Positions 1 through 7,568 are shown, numbered from the stretch's first letter. The stretch is DNA of 32,802 bases from an uncultured Gammaproteobacteria bacterium (GCA_937936805.1 CALDDP010000047.1:1-32802), one strand, 5' to 3'. Numbers and translations are program-made. The notes: generated from the letters alone by a model not told the origin.

Positions 1-54
1 ATTTTATTCTGCGCCATGATTCTCGACCGGATCGTGCAGGGCGAGCGCAAGTAG
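1..54 (+). CDS. C-terminus of a probable ABC transporter permease (partial)
   Basis: Seventeen codons in frame 1 run from the window edge to a TAG at 52-54. They end in a hydrophobic stretch followed by the motif AMILDRI and a short basic, charged tail. That ending resembles the C-termini of glycine betaine/choline ABC permeases of the ProW/OpuAB type, where an ILDRI-like motif closes the last membrane segment. The gene lies on the same strand as the alpha/beta hydrolase, 54 nt upstream of it, so the two could be cotranscribed. Only the tail is visible, so the family assignment is a guess from a short motif. The presence of an open frame ending here is more certain than its identity. Confidence 0.35.
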   Translation: MLFCAMILDRIVQGERK

Positions 55-108
55 GCAGACCTGAAAAATGCCCGTAAAGGTAATCAGTCACCCGAAGGCC
101 TGGCTTCG

Positions 109-834
109 ATGAAGCCGCTTGTGTTTGTGCACGGCTACCTCGGTGGCGGACTGCAATGGGCCGACCAGGTGGAAATTTTCTCGGAATACTTCAGGGTCAT
201 CACGCCCGACCTCCCGGGCTTTGGCGACAACCGGGCGGTGACAACCCCGGAGACCATCCGTGGTCTCGCGCAGTATGTACTGGATGAACTCGACAGGCTC
301 GAAGTTGGCCGGTTTCACCTGGTCGGGCATTCGATGGGCGGTATGATCGTCCAGGAAATGGCAGCGCTGGCGCCCGAGCGCGTCGATAAACTGGTGTTAT
401 ACGGAACCGGGCCCGTCGGCGTTATGCCCGGGCGCTTTGAAACGATCGAAGAATCCAGGTGTGGCGTGAAAGAAAAAGGCGTCGAGGAAACCGGACGTCG
501 CATCGCAGCGACCTGGTTTCAGCATGGAAAGTCGGCGGAAGGTTATGCAGTTTGCGCCGAACTCGCGGTAAAGGCCTCACTACAGGCCGCTCTGGCCGGG
601 TTGACGGCAATGGAAGCCTGGTCCGGCGTAGCGGCATTGTCGAAAATCGAGTCGTCGACCCTGGTGCTGTGGGGTGACGGCGACCGGGCTTACCAGTGGA
701 GTCAGCCTGAACAGCTCTGGAGAGGTATCGAAGGCGCACACCTGGCGGTTATTCCAGGCTGCTCACACTCGGTGCACCTGGAAAAACCGCATTTGTTCAA
801 CGCAATGCTGCTGGATTTTCTCGGCACCGGCTAG
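109..834 (+). CDS. Alpha/beta-fold hydrolase
   Basis: This 241-residue cytosolic protein has the full alpha/beta hydrolase layout. An oxyanion-hole HGYLGG segment sits near residue 8, the nucleophile elbow GHSMGG lies around residues 73-78, a catalytic Asp is likely in the LWGDGD strand near residue 208, and the catalytic His is in the CSHSVHLEKP segment near the end. There is no signal peptide. Family members are carboxylesterases, lactonases or C-C bond hydrolases, and the sequence does not show the substrate. The ATG at 109 has a GAAGG about 10 nt upstream; the frame is open back to the preceding gene's stop, with no other ATG. It follows the probable permease gene on the same strand, so a role linked to an imported substrate is possible. 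It converges with trxC across a 77-nt gap. Confidence 0.88.
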   Translation: MKPLVFVHGYLGGGLQWADQVEIFSEYFRVITPDLPGFGDNRAVTTPETIRGLAQYVLDELDRLEVGRFHLVGHSMGGMIVQEMAALAPERVDKLVLYGTGPVGVMPGRFETIEESRCGVKEKGVEETGRRIAATWFQHGKSAEGYAVCAELAVKASLQAALAGLTAMEAWSGVAALSKIESSTLVLWGDGDRAYQWSQPEQLWRGIEGAHLAVIPGCSHSVHLEKPHLFNAMLLDFLGTG

Positions 835-911
835 GGCACGTTCACCTGTGAAAATGGCCCTGTTACTGCCGGGTAATACTGCGTAATAACCGCTTTCAAA
901 GCTGCCGTTGG

Positions 912-1364
912 TTAGCCTGGTTGCCAGGCTGCTGCCTGATTCCGAACCCAGCGAACGATGTCAGCAGTCCCCATCGCACCCGCCTGGCGGGCCACTTCAC
1001 GCCCCTTGTGAAACAGGGCCAGCGTCGGAATACTGCGTATATTGTATTGTGCCCCCAGCTGCTGCTCGGCTTCGGTATTGACCTTGAGTAATCTCAGGCC
1101 GGGTTCCAGTTCGGCCGCCGCCTGTTGAAAAGCCGGCGCCATCATTTTGCAGGGGCCGCACCAGGGCGCCCAGAAGTCCACCAGCAAGGGGATATCATTG
1201 CGCTGCAGATGTTTGACAAAGCTTACCGGGCCAACTTCCAGCGGCTTGCCGTCGAACAATGATGTATGGCATTTGCCGCATTTGGGTGCTTCTTGCCGGC
1301 GCGCCAGCGGAATGCGATTGGTCGCGCTGCAGTGCGGGCAAACGATATGCAAGGACTCGCTCAT
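912..1364 (-). CDS. trxC: Thioredoxin 2 (TrxC)
   Basis: This 150-residue thioredoxin reduces protein disulfides in the cytosol using electrons from thioredoxin reductase. The N-terminal extension carries two CxxC pairs (C9/C12 and C29/C32), which form the zinc site that distinguishes TrxC from TrxA. The thioredoxin fold follows, with the canonical WCGPC active site at about residues 68-72 and the cis-proline segment SIPTL. It is slightly longer than the E. coli protein (139 residues). The start ATG has AAAGG about 8 nt upstream on the minus strand. It is divergent from the TRAP binding-protein gene and convergent with the hydrolase. In other gammaproteobacteria trxC belongs to the oxidative-stress response, but I see no clear OxyR site here. 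Confidence 0.95.
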   Translation of the reverse strand: MSESLHIVCPHCSATNRIPLARRQEAPKCGKCHTSLFDGKPLEVGPVSFVKHLQRNDIPLLVDFWAPWCGPCKMMAPAFQQAAAELEPGLRLLKVNTEAEQQLGAQYNIRSIPTLALFHKGREVARQAGAMGTADIVRWVRNQAAAWQPG

Positions 1365-1406
1365 TATTACTACCTTTAGTAAAAAATCGTTGCAGTCTTA
1401 TATGAG

Positions 1407-1454
1407 GGTCAAAAATAGATTTCCCAGTAAAGAGGTTGGCGAATGATTTTGACC
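1407..1454. promoter_or_regulatory. 8-bp inverted repeat in the trxC/dctP-like divergent gap
   Basis: GGTCAAAA at 1407-1414 is repeated inverted as TTTTGACC at 1447-1454, 32 nt apart. Both lie in the 213-nt divergent region between trxC and the TRAP binding-protein gene. The arms could be two half-sites for a regulator or chance. Each contains a TTGACC that resembles a -35 element on one strand, but no good -10 follows at 16-18 nt. Confidence 0.25.
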
Positions 1455-1516
1455 AGTGTTTCCGCTACAGTGTCGGGATTATGCAAACCGGGTGCAAAAC
1501 GCCGGGCGGATTTTCC

Positions 1517-1531
1517 GACTGGCTGCCAGTC
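1517..1531. promoter_or_regulatory. 15-nt perfect palindrome (possible operator)
   Basis: GACTGGC, a central T, and GCCAGTC form a perfect palindrome 46 nt before the start codon of the TRAP binding-protein gene. The position suits an operator for that gene or a small 5'-leader hairpin. No regulator is identifiable, and there is no adjacent regulator gene. Confidence 0.25.
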
Positions 1532-1577
1532 AGCGAAGGCTTACAAACCAGCACCTGAATAGATAGAGATTCAATAG

Positions 1578-2576
1578 ATGAGAAATGCAATGCGACACAG
1601 GCACATGGCGGGTACATTCAGCCGGGCAATGGTAATTCTACTGGCGTTGGTAACGGGGCCGGTATGGTCAGCGGAAAGCTGGGATATGGCCGCGGCGTAT
1701 CCGGCCAAGGACTATATCACCAGCAGTTATATCGCGTTTGCCAAAGGGGTAACGAAACATTCCGGCGGCGGCTTGAAAATCAAGGTCCATCCGTCTGGCT
1801 CGCTGGTCAAAGGTGCGGAAATTTTCAACGCGGTCGAGTCCGGTCGGGTAGCAATCGGTGGGCTGATCATAGGAGCACACGCGATGGAAGATCCTGTTTT
1901 CGGTCTCGATACGGTGCCGTTTCTGGCTACTGACGTCGACGCAGCCTGGGAGCTTTACCAGGTTTCAAAAAATGCGTTGGCATATGCGCTGAAAAAGAGA
2001 AATATGCACCTGCTTTTCACCGCCGTGTGGCCGCCACAGGGATTGTTTGTCAACAAGGAGGTTGCCAGCCTGGCGGATATGAAGGGGGTAAAGTTTCGCG
2101 CCTATGACAACAATACCGAGCGAGTCGCCAGGTTAGCTGGCGCGATCCCGATCCAGACCGAAGCCACTGAAATCAAGCAGGCATTTTCCAGCGGAGCCGC
2201 CGAAAGCATGATTTCCTCCAGTGCGACGGGGGTATTTTACAAGATGTGGGAGCATGTCGAGTATTTCTACGAAGGCAACGCGTGGTATCCCAAAAGCGTC
2301 GTCGTGGTAAATCTTGACGCGTGGAACGGCCTCGACGGCATAACTAAGGAAGTGTTGGTGGAGCAGGCGACCATAGCCGAAAAAGCGGTTTGGGAGGCGA
2401 TGGTGCCAGCCGACGACAATTACAAGAAAACCATGACTTACAACGGTATCAAAGTGCGTCCGACCAGATCGAAGCTGCGCAAGGAGTTTAAGAAAATTGG
2501 TGAAACCTTATCCCGTGAATGGGCAGAGGCCGCAGGGGATACAGGTAAGCAGATTATCGAGGATTTTGATCCGTAA
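1578..2576 (+). CDS. TRAP transporter substrate-binding protein (DctP family)
   Basis: This 332-residue secreted protein has an N-terminal signal peptide: a basic start, a hydrophobic core at residues 16-28, and likely cleavage after VWSA near residue 32. The mature part has the DctP pattern, with binding-lobe segments HPSGSLVKGAEIF and GRVAIGG near residues 70-95, then GLFVNKEV and the VKFRAYDNNTERV ligand-binding segment around residues 155-180. Such proteins capture organic acids or related carboxylates in the periplasm and hand them to a DctQ/DctM membrane pair. No dctQ or dctM lies next to it, so it is an orphan here. The ATG at 1578 is the longest option and lacks a strong Shine-Dalgarno; ATGs at 1590 and 1605 would also keep the signal peptide. 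Confidence 0.88.
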   Translation: MRNAMRHRHMAGTFSRAMVILLALVTGPVWSAESWDMAAAYPAKDYITSSYIAFAKGVTKHSGGGLKIKVHPSGSLVKGAEIFNAVESGRVAIGGLIIGAHAMEDPVFGLDTVPFLATDVDAAWELYQVSKNALAYALKKRNMHLLFTAVWPPQGLFVNKEVASLADMKGVKFRAYDNNTERVARLAGAIPIQTEATEIKQAFSSGAAESMISSSATGVFYKMWEHVEYFYEGNAWYPKSVVVVNLDAWNGLDGITKEVLVEQATIAEKAVWEAMVPADDNYKKTMTYNGIKVRPTRSKLRKEFKKIGETLSREWAEAAGDTGKQIIEDFDP

Positions 2577-2628
2577 ACCTGAGCAGAGGCAGGTCGGATA
2601 CTCTCCACAAGACATGATCAGGAGCCAC

Positions 2629-2659
2629 AAGCACCCGTGAATCTATAGCAATGGTGCTT
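2629..2659. terminator. Weak hairpin between convergent genes
   Basis: AAGCACC (2629-2635) and GGTGCTT (2653-2659) can pair around a 17-nt loop in the gap between the TRAP binding-protein gene and the leftward START-like gene. There is no proper U-tract, so this is at best a weak terminator. Confidence 0.2.
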
Positions 2660-2694
2660 TCAGGGCTGATTATTCCCAGCTGTGCAGGCGATGT

Positions 2695-3243
2695 TCAGCC
2701 GGCTTCCAGCCTTGCGCGCATTCGTTTGACGGTTTGTTCGAGTTCCCTGGCCGCACCGTCACGCACCAGCGCTGTCGGTACCAGGAATCCGACATCGACA
2801 AATGACTCGTAGATGATTTGCTGAATATTCTCGGTGGGACCTGGAATTATTCCCCAGCTCCCGGAAAGATGGCGAAAATCACCACCGGTCCGGTGCCAGG
2901 TTATCAGTTCGTATGGACGCACATAGTCTCTTTGCAGCGTGTAATCGAACAACAGGAAGGCGACCTTTATCTTGAAGCGAACCCGGGCACCCCGGTCGTC
3001 CTCGCTGATGACCTCCAGGCTGCGTATGCCGGTGAAGGTTTCGGTGAATCGGTCATAGTCGGTTAACAGGTTCCAGATTGCCTCGCGCGAGGCGTTGAGC
3101 TGAAACGTCGCCCGCAACCCCTTCACGCCCCTGTCGTTGGTGACGTCCTCTATGTTTAGCGCATCTTCCGCGAACGCCCCTTTGCCGGGAACGAGCGTCA
3201 TGCAGAGTGACATCAGGACAGGCAGTAAAACCGCATGGCGCAT
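2695..3243 (-). CDS. Exported START/SRPBCC-fold (polyketide cyclase-like) protein
   Basis: This 182-residue protein has a signal peptide with likely cleavage after AFA near residue 24, so it should act in the periplasm. The mature part reads as an SRPBCC/START-type ligand-binding domain similar to COQ10/polyketide-cyclase proteins: ASREAIWNLLTDYDRF opens the first helix, a VARVRF-like central sheet follows, and a long C-terminal helix closes it (AARELEQTVKRMRARL). The fold holds hydrophobic ligands; the ligand is not evident. I chose the ATG at 3241-3243 rather than an upstream in-frame ATG at 3471 because it gives a signal peptide and has a strong GGAGG 8 nt upstream on the minus strand. The extra 76 residues of the longer frame do not look protein-like. 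Confidence 0.82.
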   Translation of the reverse strand: MRHAVLLPVLMSLCMTLVPGKGAFAEDALNIEDVTNDRGVKGLRATFQLNASREAIWNLLTDYDRFTETFTGIRSLEVISEDDRGARVRFKIKVAFLLFDYTLQRDYVRPYELITWHRTGGDFRHLSGSWGIIPGPTENIQQIIYESFVDVGFLVPTALVRDGAARELEQTVKRMRARLEAG

Positions 3244-3595
3244 TTTACGGCCCTCCAGGGGATTTTCGCAGGTTTGCCAGCTGCTCGCCAACCCGGTCGT
3301 TAGCCGGGGATGAAGCGGTTTGCATAGGTTGATACCTGGAGCTTTAGCTGCACATAGCCCCGATAGTATCACTACGACCTTTTTGCGCACAGTGACAGGC
3401 GATCGAAATACAATTGGATTATCAAACTTGTTACCGGGCGCTATCGCCCTGCAAACAAGCGGTGCGTTCAATATCGAGCTCTACTATTTGATCTGGGTCA
3501 ATATGTGGCCGACAGGGCGATGCATGATTGAGCGCTGGAGTTTCTTTTTCTTTACCCGGCTTTTGCCCACAGCTGAATCGCGATAGAGGGAAATC
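3244..3595. other. 352-nt divergent intergenic region
   Basis: This gap separates the leftward START-like gene from the rightward Kdo hydroxylase gene. It holds the GGAGG ribosome site of the former (about 3252-3256), an FNR/Anr-like box at 3488-3501, and GAGGG a few bases before the hydroxylase ATG. An open frame across it (3320-3586, plus strand) lacks protein-like character, so I do not call a gene. Confidence 0.6.
3488..3501 (+). promoter_or_regulatory. FNR/Anr-type box with a spaced -10 candidate
   Basis: TTGAT-CTGG-GTCAA matches the FNR/Anr consensus TTGATnnnnATCAA at nine of ten defined bases, and G at the right half is the usual Pseudomonas Anr form. The box is centred near 3494.5. 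A class II activator site at -41.5 predicts a start near 3536, and CATGAT at 3523-3528 (four of six bases of a -10) falls at the right place. The start codon of the Kdo hydroxylase is about 60 nt further on. The site is read directly; regulation by FNR is inference. Confidence 0.5.
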
Positions 3596-4552
3596 ATGAC
3601 CGTCAAAACACCTGAAGCCATTGAGGTCACGGCAGACAAGATCAATGTGCTGAAGCCCTATGAGCTGACAGACCACCTGGAGCGCGGCAGGGTGCTGATG
3701 TTCCCCACGCCGCCGCTGGAATTGCCGAGTGAAGACGATCTGCGTTTTCTGAAAGAGCAGACTCCCGAGTATCACACGACCAAGAACATCAGCTACTATC
3801 CCCGGGCCGGGCTGCTCAGGGGCATAAAGGCGCCCCCTGATGTCGAGCAACGTACGCTAGGCATACTGAAGGATTACCAGGACAGGGTGGAAGCCTGCCT
3901 GCATCGGCTCATTCCATCGTTTACACCGGACTGGAGATCTGCAACCTCCAGCCTGCGCGTGTTCGAAGAAAATAACCGCGGCCTGCCGATACGGACGCGC
4001 AGCGATCTGATACACCTGGATGCGGGAACCTATGGTGCGGCGCGCGGCGATCTGATTCTGCGTTTCCTGACCAACCTGGACGACAAGGACCGTGTCTGGA
4101 GATGCAAGGGCACCGTTTCCGACCTGGTGGAGACATTTGGCGAAGCGGCCGGGTTAGCGCGCAACGAAGGGTTGCTGCGAGACAGTTTGCTCAACCGCGT
4201 GGGTTCCGGGCTCGTTCGAGGGCTGTCAAAAGTTTTCCCCGCAACGGCAACCCTTGAGCGCTCGGCCTACGATCAGGCGATGCGGCACATGCATAATTAC
4301 ATGAAGGAGAGCGAGGAATTCCAGCAGGATCCGGAAGGCGTGGTTGAAATATGCTTCAAACCGAGAAGCTGCTGGCTGGTGTTCGCAGACATGGCGGGTC
4401 ACTCCTGTCTGTCGGGAGAGTTTGCGATGATCAACACCTTCATGGTGCCGCGGGGAAATTTTCGCCATCAGGAATTCTCGCCCTGGGAAGTGCTCAGCAG
4501 GTATGCGGCCGGAAAGTCGGCGCTAGCGCCTGAAATTCCGTTCGGGATGTAA
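3596..4552 (+). CDS. kdoO: Kdo hydroxylase (Fe(II)/2-oxoglutarate-type, KdoO family)
   Basis: This 318-residue protein matches the 3-deoxy-D-manno-oct-2-ulosonate hydroxylase family, which hydroxylates C3 of Kdo in lipid A-Kdo to give Ko, using O2, Fe(II) and 2-oxoglutarate at the inner face of the envelope. Family landmarks are visible in order: KNISYYP (about 63-69) before a glycine-rich segment, LIHLDA with putative iron ligands H140 and D142, the RVWR motif near 166-169, YDQAMRHMHNYMK near 225-236, and CWLVFADMAGHSCLSG with the third iron ligand H269. There is no signal peptide. GAGGG sits 5-6 nt before the ATG. The preceding FNR-like box suggests oxygen-linked control. I am fairly sure of the family; activity on Kdo is carried over from characterised members. 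Confidence 0.85.
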   Translation: MTVKTPEAIEVTADKINVLKPYELTDHLERGRVLMFPTPPLELPSEDDLRFLKEQTPEYHTTKNISYYPRAGLLRGIKAPPDVEQRTLGILKDYQDRVEACLHRLIPSFTPDWRSATSSLRVFEENNRGLPIRTRSDLIHLDAGTYGAARGDLILRFLTNLDDKDRVWRCKGTVSDLVETFGEAAGLARNEGLLRDSLLNRVGSGLVRGLSKVFPATATLERSAYDQAMRHMHNYMKESEEFQQDPEGVVEICFKPRSCWLVFADMAGHSCLSGEFAMINTFMVPRGNFRHQEFSPWEVLSRYAAGKSALAPEIPFGM

Positions 4553-4811
4553 TGCAATGGAGCTGGCAATCCCCGGACGGTATTGCTAGTTCGCTAACGA
4601 CCCCGGACCGACCTCGATATAGCGAAGCTACCTGGTTTTTCAATCCAGGACGAATCTTGCGCCGCGGACGAATTTACTTTACCCGGGCCCACAGGCATCA
4701 TAGCCGGATGACGGGATTCCTCTTTATTCCTGACTTGCCAGGCCACCTGGCGGGCCGGTCAACTATTGCAGATTTGAAGCTAACAATGACGGCAGCCTCA
4801 GCCAACCAGTT

Positions 4812-6320
4812 ATGCCTACTACTACTCGAATAGCGGAACTATCCGGTACCCGGCAGCCGTGGACCCGGGCGATACAACCGACCTGCGATCAATGGCTGCC
4901 CTGCCTGTTGTTTGCTCTGTTATTGCTGATCCCGCTGGCGGCTATTAGCTCGGATGACACGAATGAGTTCATCGAGCAGTGGCAGGTCGACGAGAAATGG
5001 CAGGGGGATTTTGATGGCATGGTCGAGCGCCGCAAGATCCGGGTTCTGGTAAGCCACAACCAGTTAATGTTTTTTTTCGACAAGGCGCGGATCAGGGGTA
5101 TGACCTATGACTCGTTTGTAGAGTTCGAGAAATACATCAACAGGAAACTGAAAACAGGATCGCGCAAAATCAGCGTCGTTTTCCTGCCGGTGACGCGCGA
5201 CAAGCTGTTGCCGTGGCTTGCCGAGGGCAGGGGTGATATTGCCGCGGCAAATCTGACGATCACCGACGAGCGCAGCAGGTTGGTCGATTTCAGTCGACCC
5301 CTGTATGAAAACGTGAGTGAAATTCTCGTCAGCGGTGCGAACGCCCCTGCGATTGAAGCTCTGGATGATCTATCGGGCAGGCAAATTCACGTCCGTCCTT
5401 CGAGCAGTTACTACGAGCATATCGTTGAACTAAACAAAACATTTGAGCAACAGGGTAAACCGGCGCTCGAAATAATTGAGGTCAGCGATTATCTGGAAGA
5501 CTCGGATTTACTGGAAATGGTCAATGCCGGTCTGATTCCGATGATTGCGGTTGATGATCACAAGGCCAGGTTCTGGGGTCAGGTTTTCAAAAAAATCAAA
5601 CTGCATCCGGAAGTTGCATTCAACAGGGGCGGGAGTATTGGTTGGGCCATGCGTAAGGACAGTCCAAAACTAAAAAAAATCGTGGATGAATTTGTCGCTA
5701 AAAATCAGAAAGGAACCCTGATGGGTAATATTCTGTTCAAGCGATACCTGGAGGACAACCAGTGGGCCAGAAATGCCCTCGGACCTGCGGAACAGGAGAA
5801 AGTGCAGGCGCTTTCGGAATTGTTCGAAAAGTATTCCGGTCAGTATAATTTCGATTTCCTGATGATGGTAGCCCTGGCATTTCAGGAATCTCGACTGGAC
5901 CATAGCAGCGTTAGCCATGTCGGGGCGATTGGTATTATGCAGATTTTGCCGAGTACCGCGGCGGACAAAAATGTTGGCATCCCGGATATCGAGAATCTGG
6001 AAAACAACATACATGCCGGTATCAAGTACCTGCGTTTCATACGTGATCGCTATTTCAGCGATCCAGCAATCGACTCGTTGAACCAGAACCTGTTTTCGTT
6101 CGCTGCTTATAATGCCGGACCGGCGAAAATAAATCGGCTGCGCGACCAGGCCGGGAAGGCCGGGTTAGATGCCAATGTCTGGTTCGGTAACGTTGAAATC
6201 CTGGCGGCCAGGAAGATCGGTCGGGAAACGGTGCAGTATGTAAGTAACATCTATAAATACTATGTCGCTTATCGTCTCGCGTTCAATAAGCGCAGGGCCG
6301 CGCAGAAAGAAAAAAAGTAA
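4812..6320 (+). CDS. MltF-like lytic murein transglycosylase (SBP-type domain plus SLT domain)
   Basis: This 502-residue envelope protein resembles membrane-bound lytic transglycosylase F. A hydrophobic export segment covers residues 29-45. A periplasmic solute-binding-protein-type domain follows (about 75-310; LVDFSRPLYENVSE is its usual middle motif), then a goose-type SLT domain (about 335-460). The catalytic Glu is E359 in ALAFQESRLD, with the supporting motifs GAIGIMQILPST and FAAYNAGPAKI. The enzyme cleaves MurNAc-GlcNAc bonds in peptidoglycan, and in MltF the N-terminal domain regulates the catalytic one. Sequence details in the binding domain differ from E. coli MltF, so it may be a paralogue. 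There is no lipobox. The start at 4812 has no good Shine-Dalgarno, so it is less certain than the rest. Confidence 0.87.
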   Translation: MPTTTRIAELSGTRQPWTRAIQPTCDQWLPCLLFALLLLIPLAAISSDDTNEFIEQWQVDEKWQGDFDGMVERRKIRVLVSHNQLMFFFDKARIRGMTYDSFVEFEKYINRKLKTGSRKISVVFLPVTRDKLLPWLAEGRGDIAAANLTITDERSRLVDFSRPLYENVSEILVSGANAPAIEALDDLSGRQIHVRPSSSYYEHIVELNKTFEQQGKPALEIIEVSDYLEDSDLLEMVNAGLIPMIAVDDHKARFWGQVFKKIKLHPEVAFNRGGSIGWAMRKDSPKLKKIVDEFVAKNQKGTLMGNILFKRYLEDNQWARNALGPAEQEKVQALSELFEKYSGQYNFDFLMMVALAFQESRLDHSSVSHVGAIGIMQILPSTAADKNVGIPDIENLENNIHAGIKYLRFIRDRYFSDPAIDSLNQNLFSFAAYNAGPAKINRLRDQAGKAGLDANVWFGNVEILAARKIGRETVQYVSNIYKYYVAYRLAFNKRRAAQKEKK

Positions 6321-6443
6321 ACCAGGCAGTGCAGCGGTATTTTCAATAGCTTTCTCCTTGCGCGGGCGTCTCTATCCTGGTTTGGCCACGCACAAGCTCC
6401 CGTAAACCTGATTTCTCGTGTCGGCATCCGGCTGTCGATCCTA

Positions 6444-6452
6444 TGCTATAAA
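6444..6452 (+). promoter_or_regulatory. Extended -10 promoter candidate for the Sel1 gene
   Basis: TGCTATAAA fits an extended -10 element (TGnTATAAA). It is followed within 10 nt by GGAGTAAGG and then the GTG start at 6479, so the leader would be about 20 nt. No convincing -35 is visible, which extended -10 promoters can tolerate. Confidence 0.4.
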
Positions 6453-6478
6453 TAGTCTACTGGAGTAAGGATTCTAAA

Positions 6479-6838
6479 GTGACTCAATACACAGAAGACA
6501 GAAGCTGTCTCACACAGTTCGCTATGGGCGAAATGTTCGTCAAGGGAGAAAGCCCGCGAGACCACAAGTTAGCTGCCAAATGGTATCTGGATTCAGCCAG
6601 GCAGGGTTATCGTAAGTCACAACGCCGATTGGGCACTATGTATGCGATGGGTCACGGCGTGCCGAAAAACTACATTAAATCTTATGCATGGTTCAAAATC
6701 TCGGCGGTACAGCGTTCACACAAGGCTCTGCGCAATCTAAGGAGAGTCGAATCACGTATGACGAGCGAGCAAATCTATTATGCAAGGAAATTAGCGATAC
6801 AGTACTACGAAACATTTGTTGTCCCCTTTGCCCGCTAA
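6479..6838 (+). CDS. Small Sel1-like repeat protein
   Basis: This 119-residue protein has the Sel1/TPR-like signature. A first unit ends in AAKWYLDSARQGYRKSQ, and a second begins with LGTMYAMGHGVPKNYIKSYAWFKISA, the usual Sel1 helix-turn-helix spacing of about 36 residues. There is no signal peptide, so it is predicted to be cytosolic. Sel1 repeats mediate protein-protein contacts; the partner is unknown. Translation appears to start at GTG 6479, served by AAGG about 8 nt upstream; no ATG is available in frame at a sensible place. The basic, tyrosine-rich C-terminal tail (from about residue 95) is not part of a repeat. It sits between an envelope enzyme and the NTAQ1-like gene, with its own promoter candidate. 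Confidence 0.72.
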   Translation: MTQYTEDRSCLTQFAMGEMFVKGESPRDHKLAAKWYLDSARQGYRKSQRRLGTMYAMGHGVPKNYIKSYAWFKISAVQRSHKALRNLRRVESRMTSEQIYYARKLAIQYYETFVVPFAR

Positions 6839-6840
6839 AT

Positions 6841-6852
6841 TGACCCCGATAA
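6841..6852 (+). repeat. Copy of a 12-mer shared with the palindromic element at 22413
   Basis: TGACCCCGATAA occurs directly after the Sel1 gene and again at 22413-22424. In both places it follows a gene end. The core TGACCCC resembles the ends of short palindromic repeats that are common between genes in gammaproteobacterial genomes. Only a half-copy is present here. Confidence 0.35.
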
Positions 6853-6921
6853 AGTGCTAGTCAACTGTACTGATCCCCGCAACACTTCAAGTTATCTGCC
6901 CACTTTTTGGATATTCTGAAA

Positions 6922-7479
6922 ATGCGTCGCGAAAACTTTCTCTACAGGTCCTGCTACTGTGAGGAGAATATCTGGCATCTTGCCCGGGAAGAATGGTTTC
7001 GTGAACTAGAAACAGTGGTTGTGATTGTTTCGGGCGAGGGTCGCTACCGAAGATTCTGGTTTCAGGCTAATGCAGAAAGTCCGGATGCACCGGTGTACTG
7101 GGACTATCACGTCATACTGCTTGCATACGACAAAGACTGGTGGGTGTGGGATCTGGATACGAGGCTTGGATTACCTGTTCTCGCAGATATTTACTTCCGC
7201 AAAACATTCTTGCCACAGAGTATCGATATAACCCGTAACGACGTTATTCTGCGGCTGATCAGCGCTGAAGAGTATGTGAGCAAACTTTCCTCCGATCGTG
7301 CTCATATGAAACTCCCGTCGGGAGAATGGGTCGCCCCACCTCCCGAGTGGCCGATGATCATACAAGGTAAAGACCCTAACCTGCTTGACTGGATAAATAT
7401 CCATCATGCTGCGCCTGGCATAGTACTGACGCTGGCTGAATTTATCCGGGACTATCTTGCCGGGACGACTGATAGCTGA
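6922..7479 (+). CDS. Protein N-terminal glutamine amidohydrolase (NTAQ1-like)
   Basis: This 185-residue protein closely follows eukaryotic NTAQ1, which converts an N-terminal glutamine of a protein to glutamate in the Arg/N-degron pathway. The catalytic triad is intact: Cys in SCYCEENIW (C13, matching human Cys28), His in WDYHVILL (H63, human His81) and Asp in WDLDTRLG (D77, human Asp97). The downstream conserved block is also present: SDRAHMK followed by a W-x-x-PPP-W-P segment near residues 126-148, then TLAEF at the end. It is cytosolic, with no signal peptide. I start at ATG 6922; a TTG 15 nt upstream would add five residues. In bacteria the product Nt-Glu could be leucylated by a Bpt-type transferase for ClpS/ClpAP, but no such partner is in this window. 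Confidence 0.88.
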   Translation: MRRENFLYRSCYCEENIWHLAREEWFRELETVVVIVSGEGRYRRFWFQANAESPDAPVYWDYHVILLAYDKDWWVWDLDTRLGLPVLADIYFRKTFLPQSIDITRNDVILRLISAEEYVSKLSSDRAHMKLPSGEWVAPPPEWPMIIQGKDPNLLDWINIHHAAPGIVLTLAEFIRDYLAGTTDS

Positions 7480-7568
7480 CAAAGCGCCTGTAAGCGATCT
7501 TGCAAGGAATTCGAATGCGTCGTAATCTCCCCGGGATTCGGATTGAGAACAGCTGCCGGTATTACCAG

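Noticed and set aside
1447-1477. TTGACC as the -35 of a dctP-like promoter
   Set aside because: The sequence 17 nt further (GTCGGG) is not a -10, and no better hexamer falls at 16-18 nt.
3244-3471. N-terminal extension of the START-like protein
   Set aside because: The internal ATG at 3243 has a strong GGAGG and opens a signal peptide; the extension does neither.
3320-3586. 88-codon plus-strand frame in the gap before the Kdo hydroxylase
   Set aside because: It crosses the FNR-like box and promoter candidate, has no ribosome site, and has no protein-like pattern.
4737-4751. Small hairpin GCCAGG-CCA-CCTGGC before the transglycosylase gene
   Set aside because: The stem is only 6 bp with no U-tract and no clear link to a terminator or leader function.
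4552-4833. 93-codon plus-strand frame whose ATG overlaps the Kdo hydroxylase stop (TAATG)
   Set aside because: The overlap hints at coupled translation, but the product is rich in Arg, His and Trp with no recognisable pattern, and it runs into the transglycosylase start.
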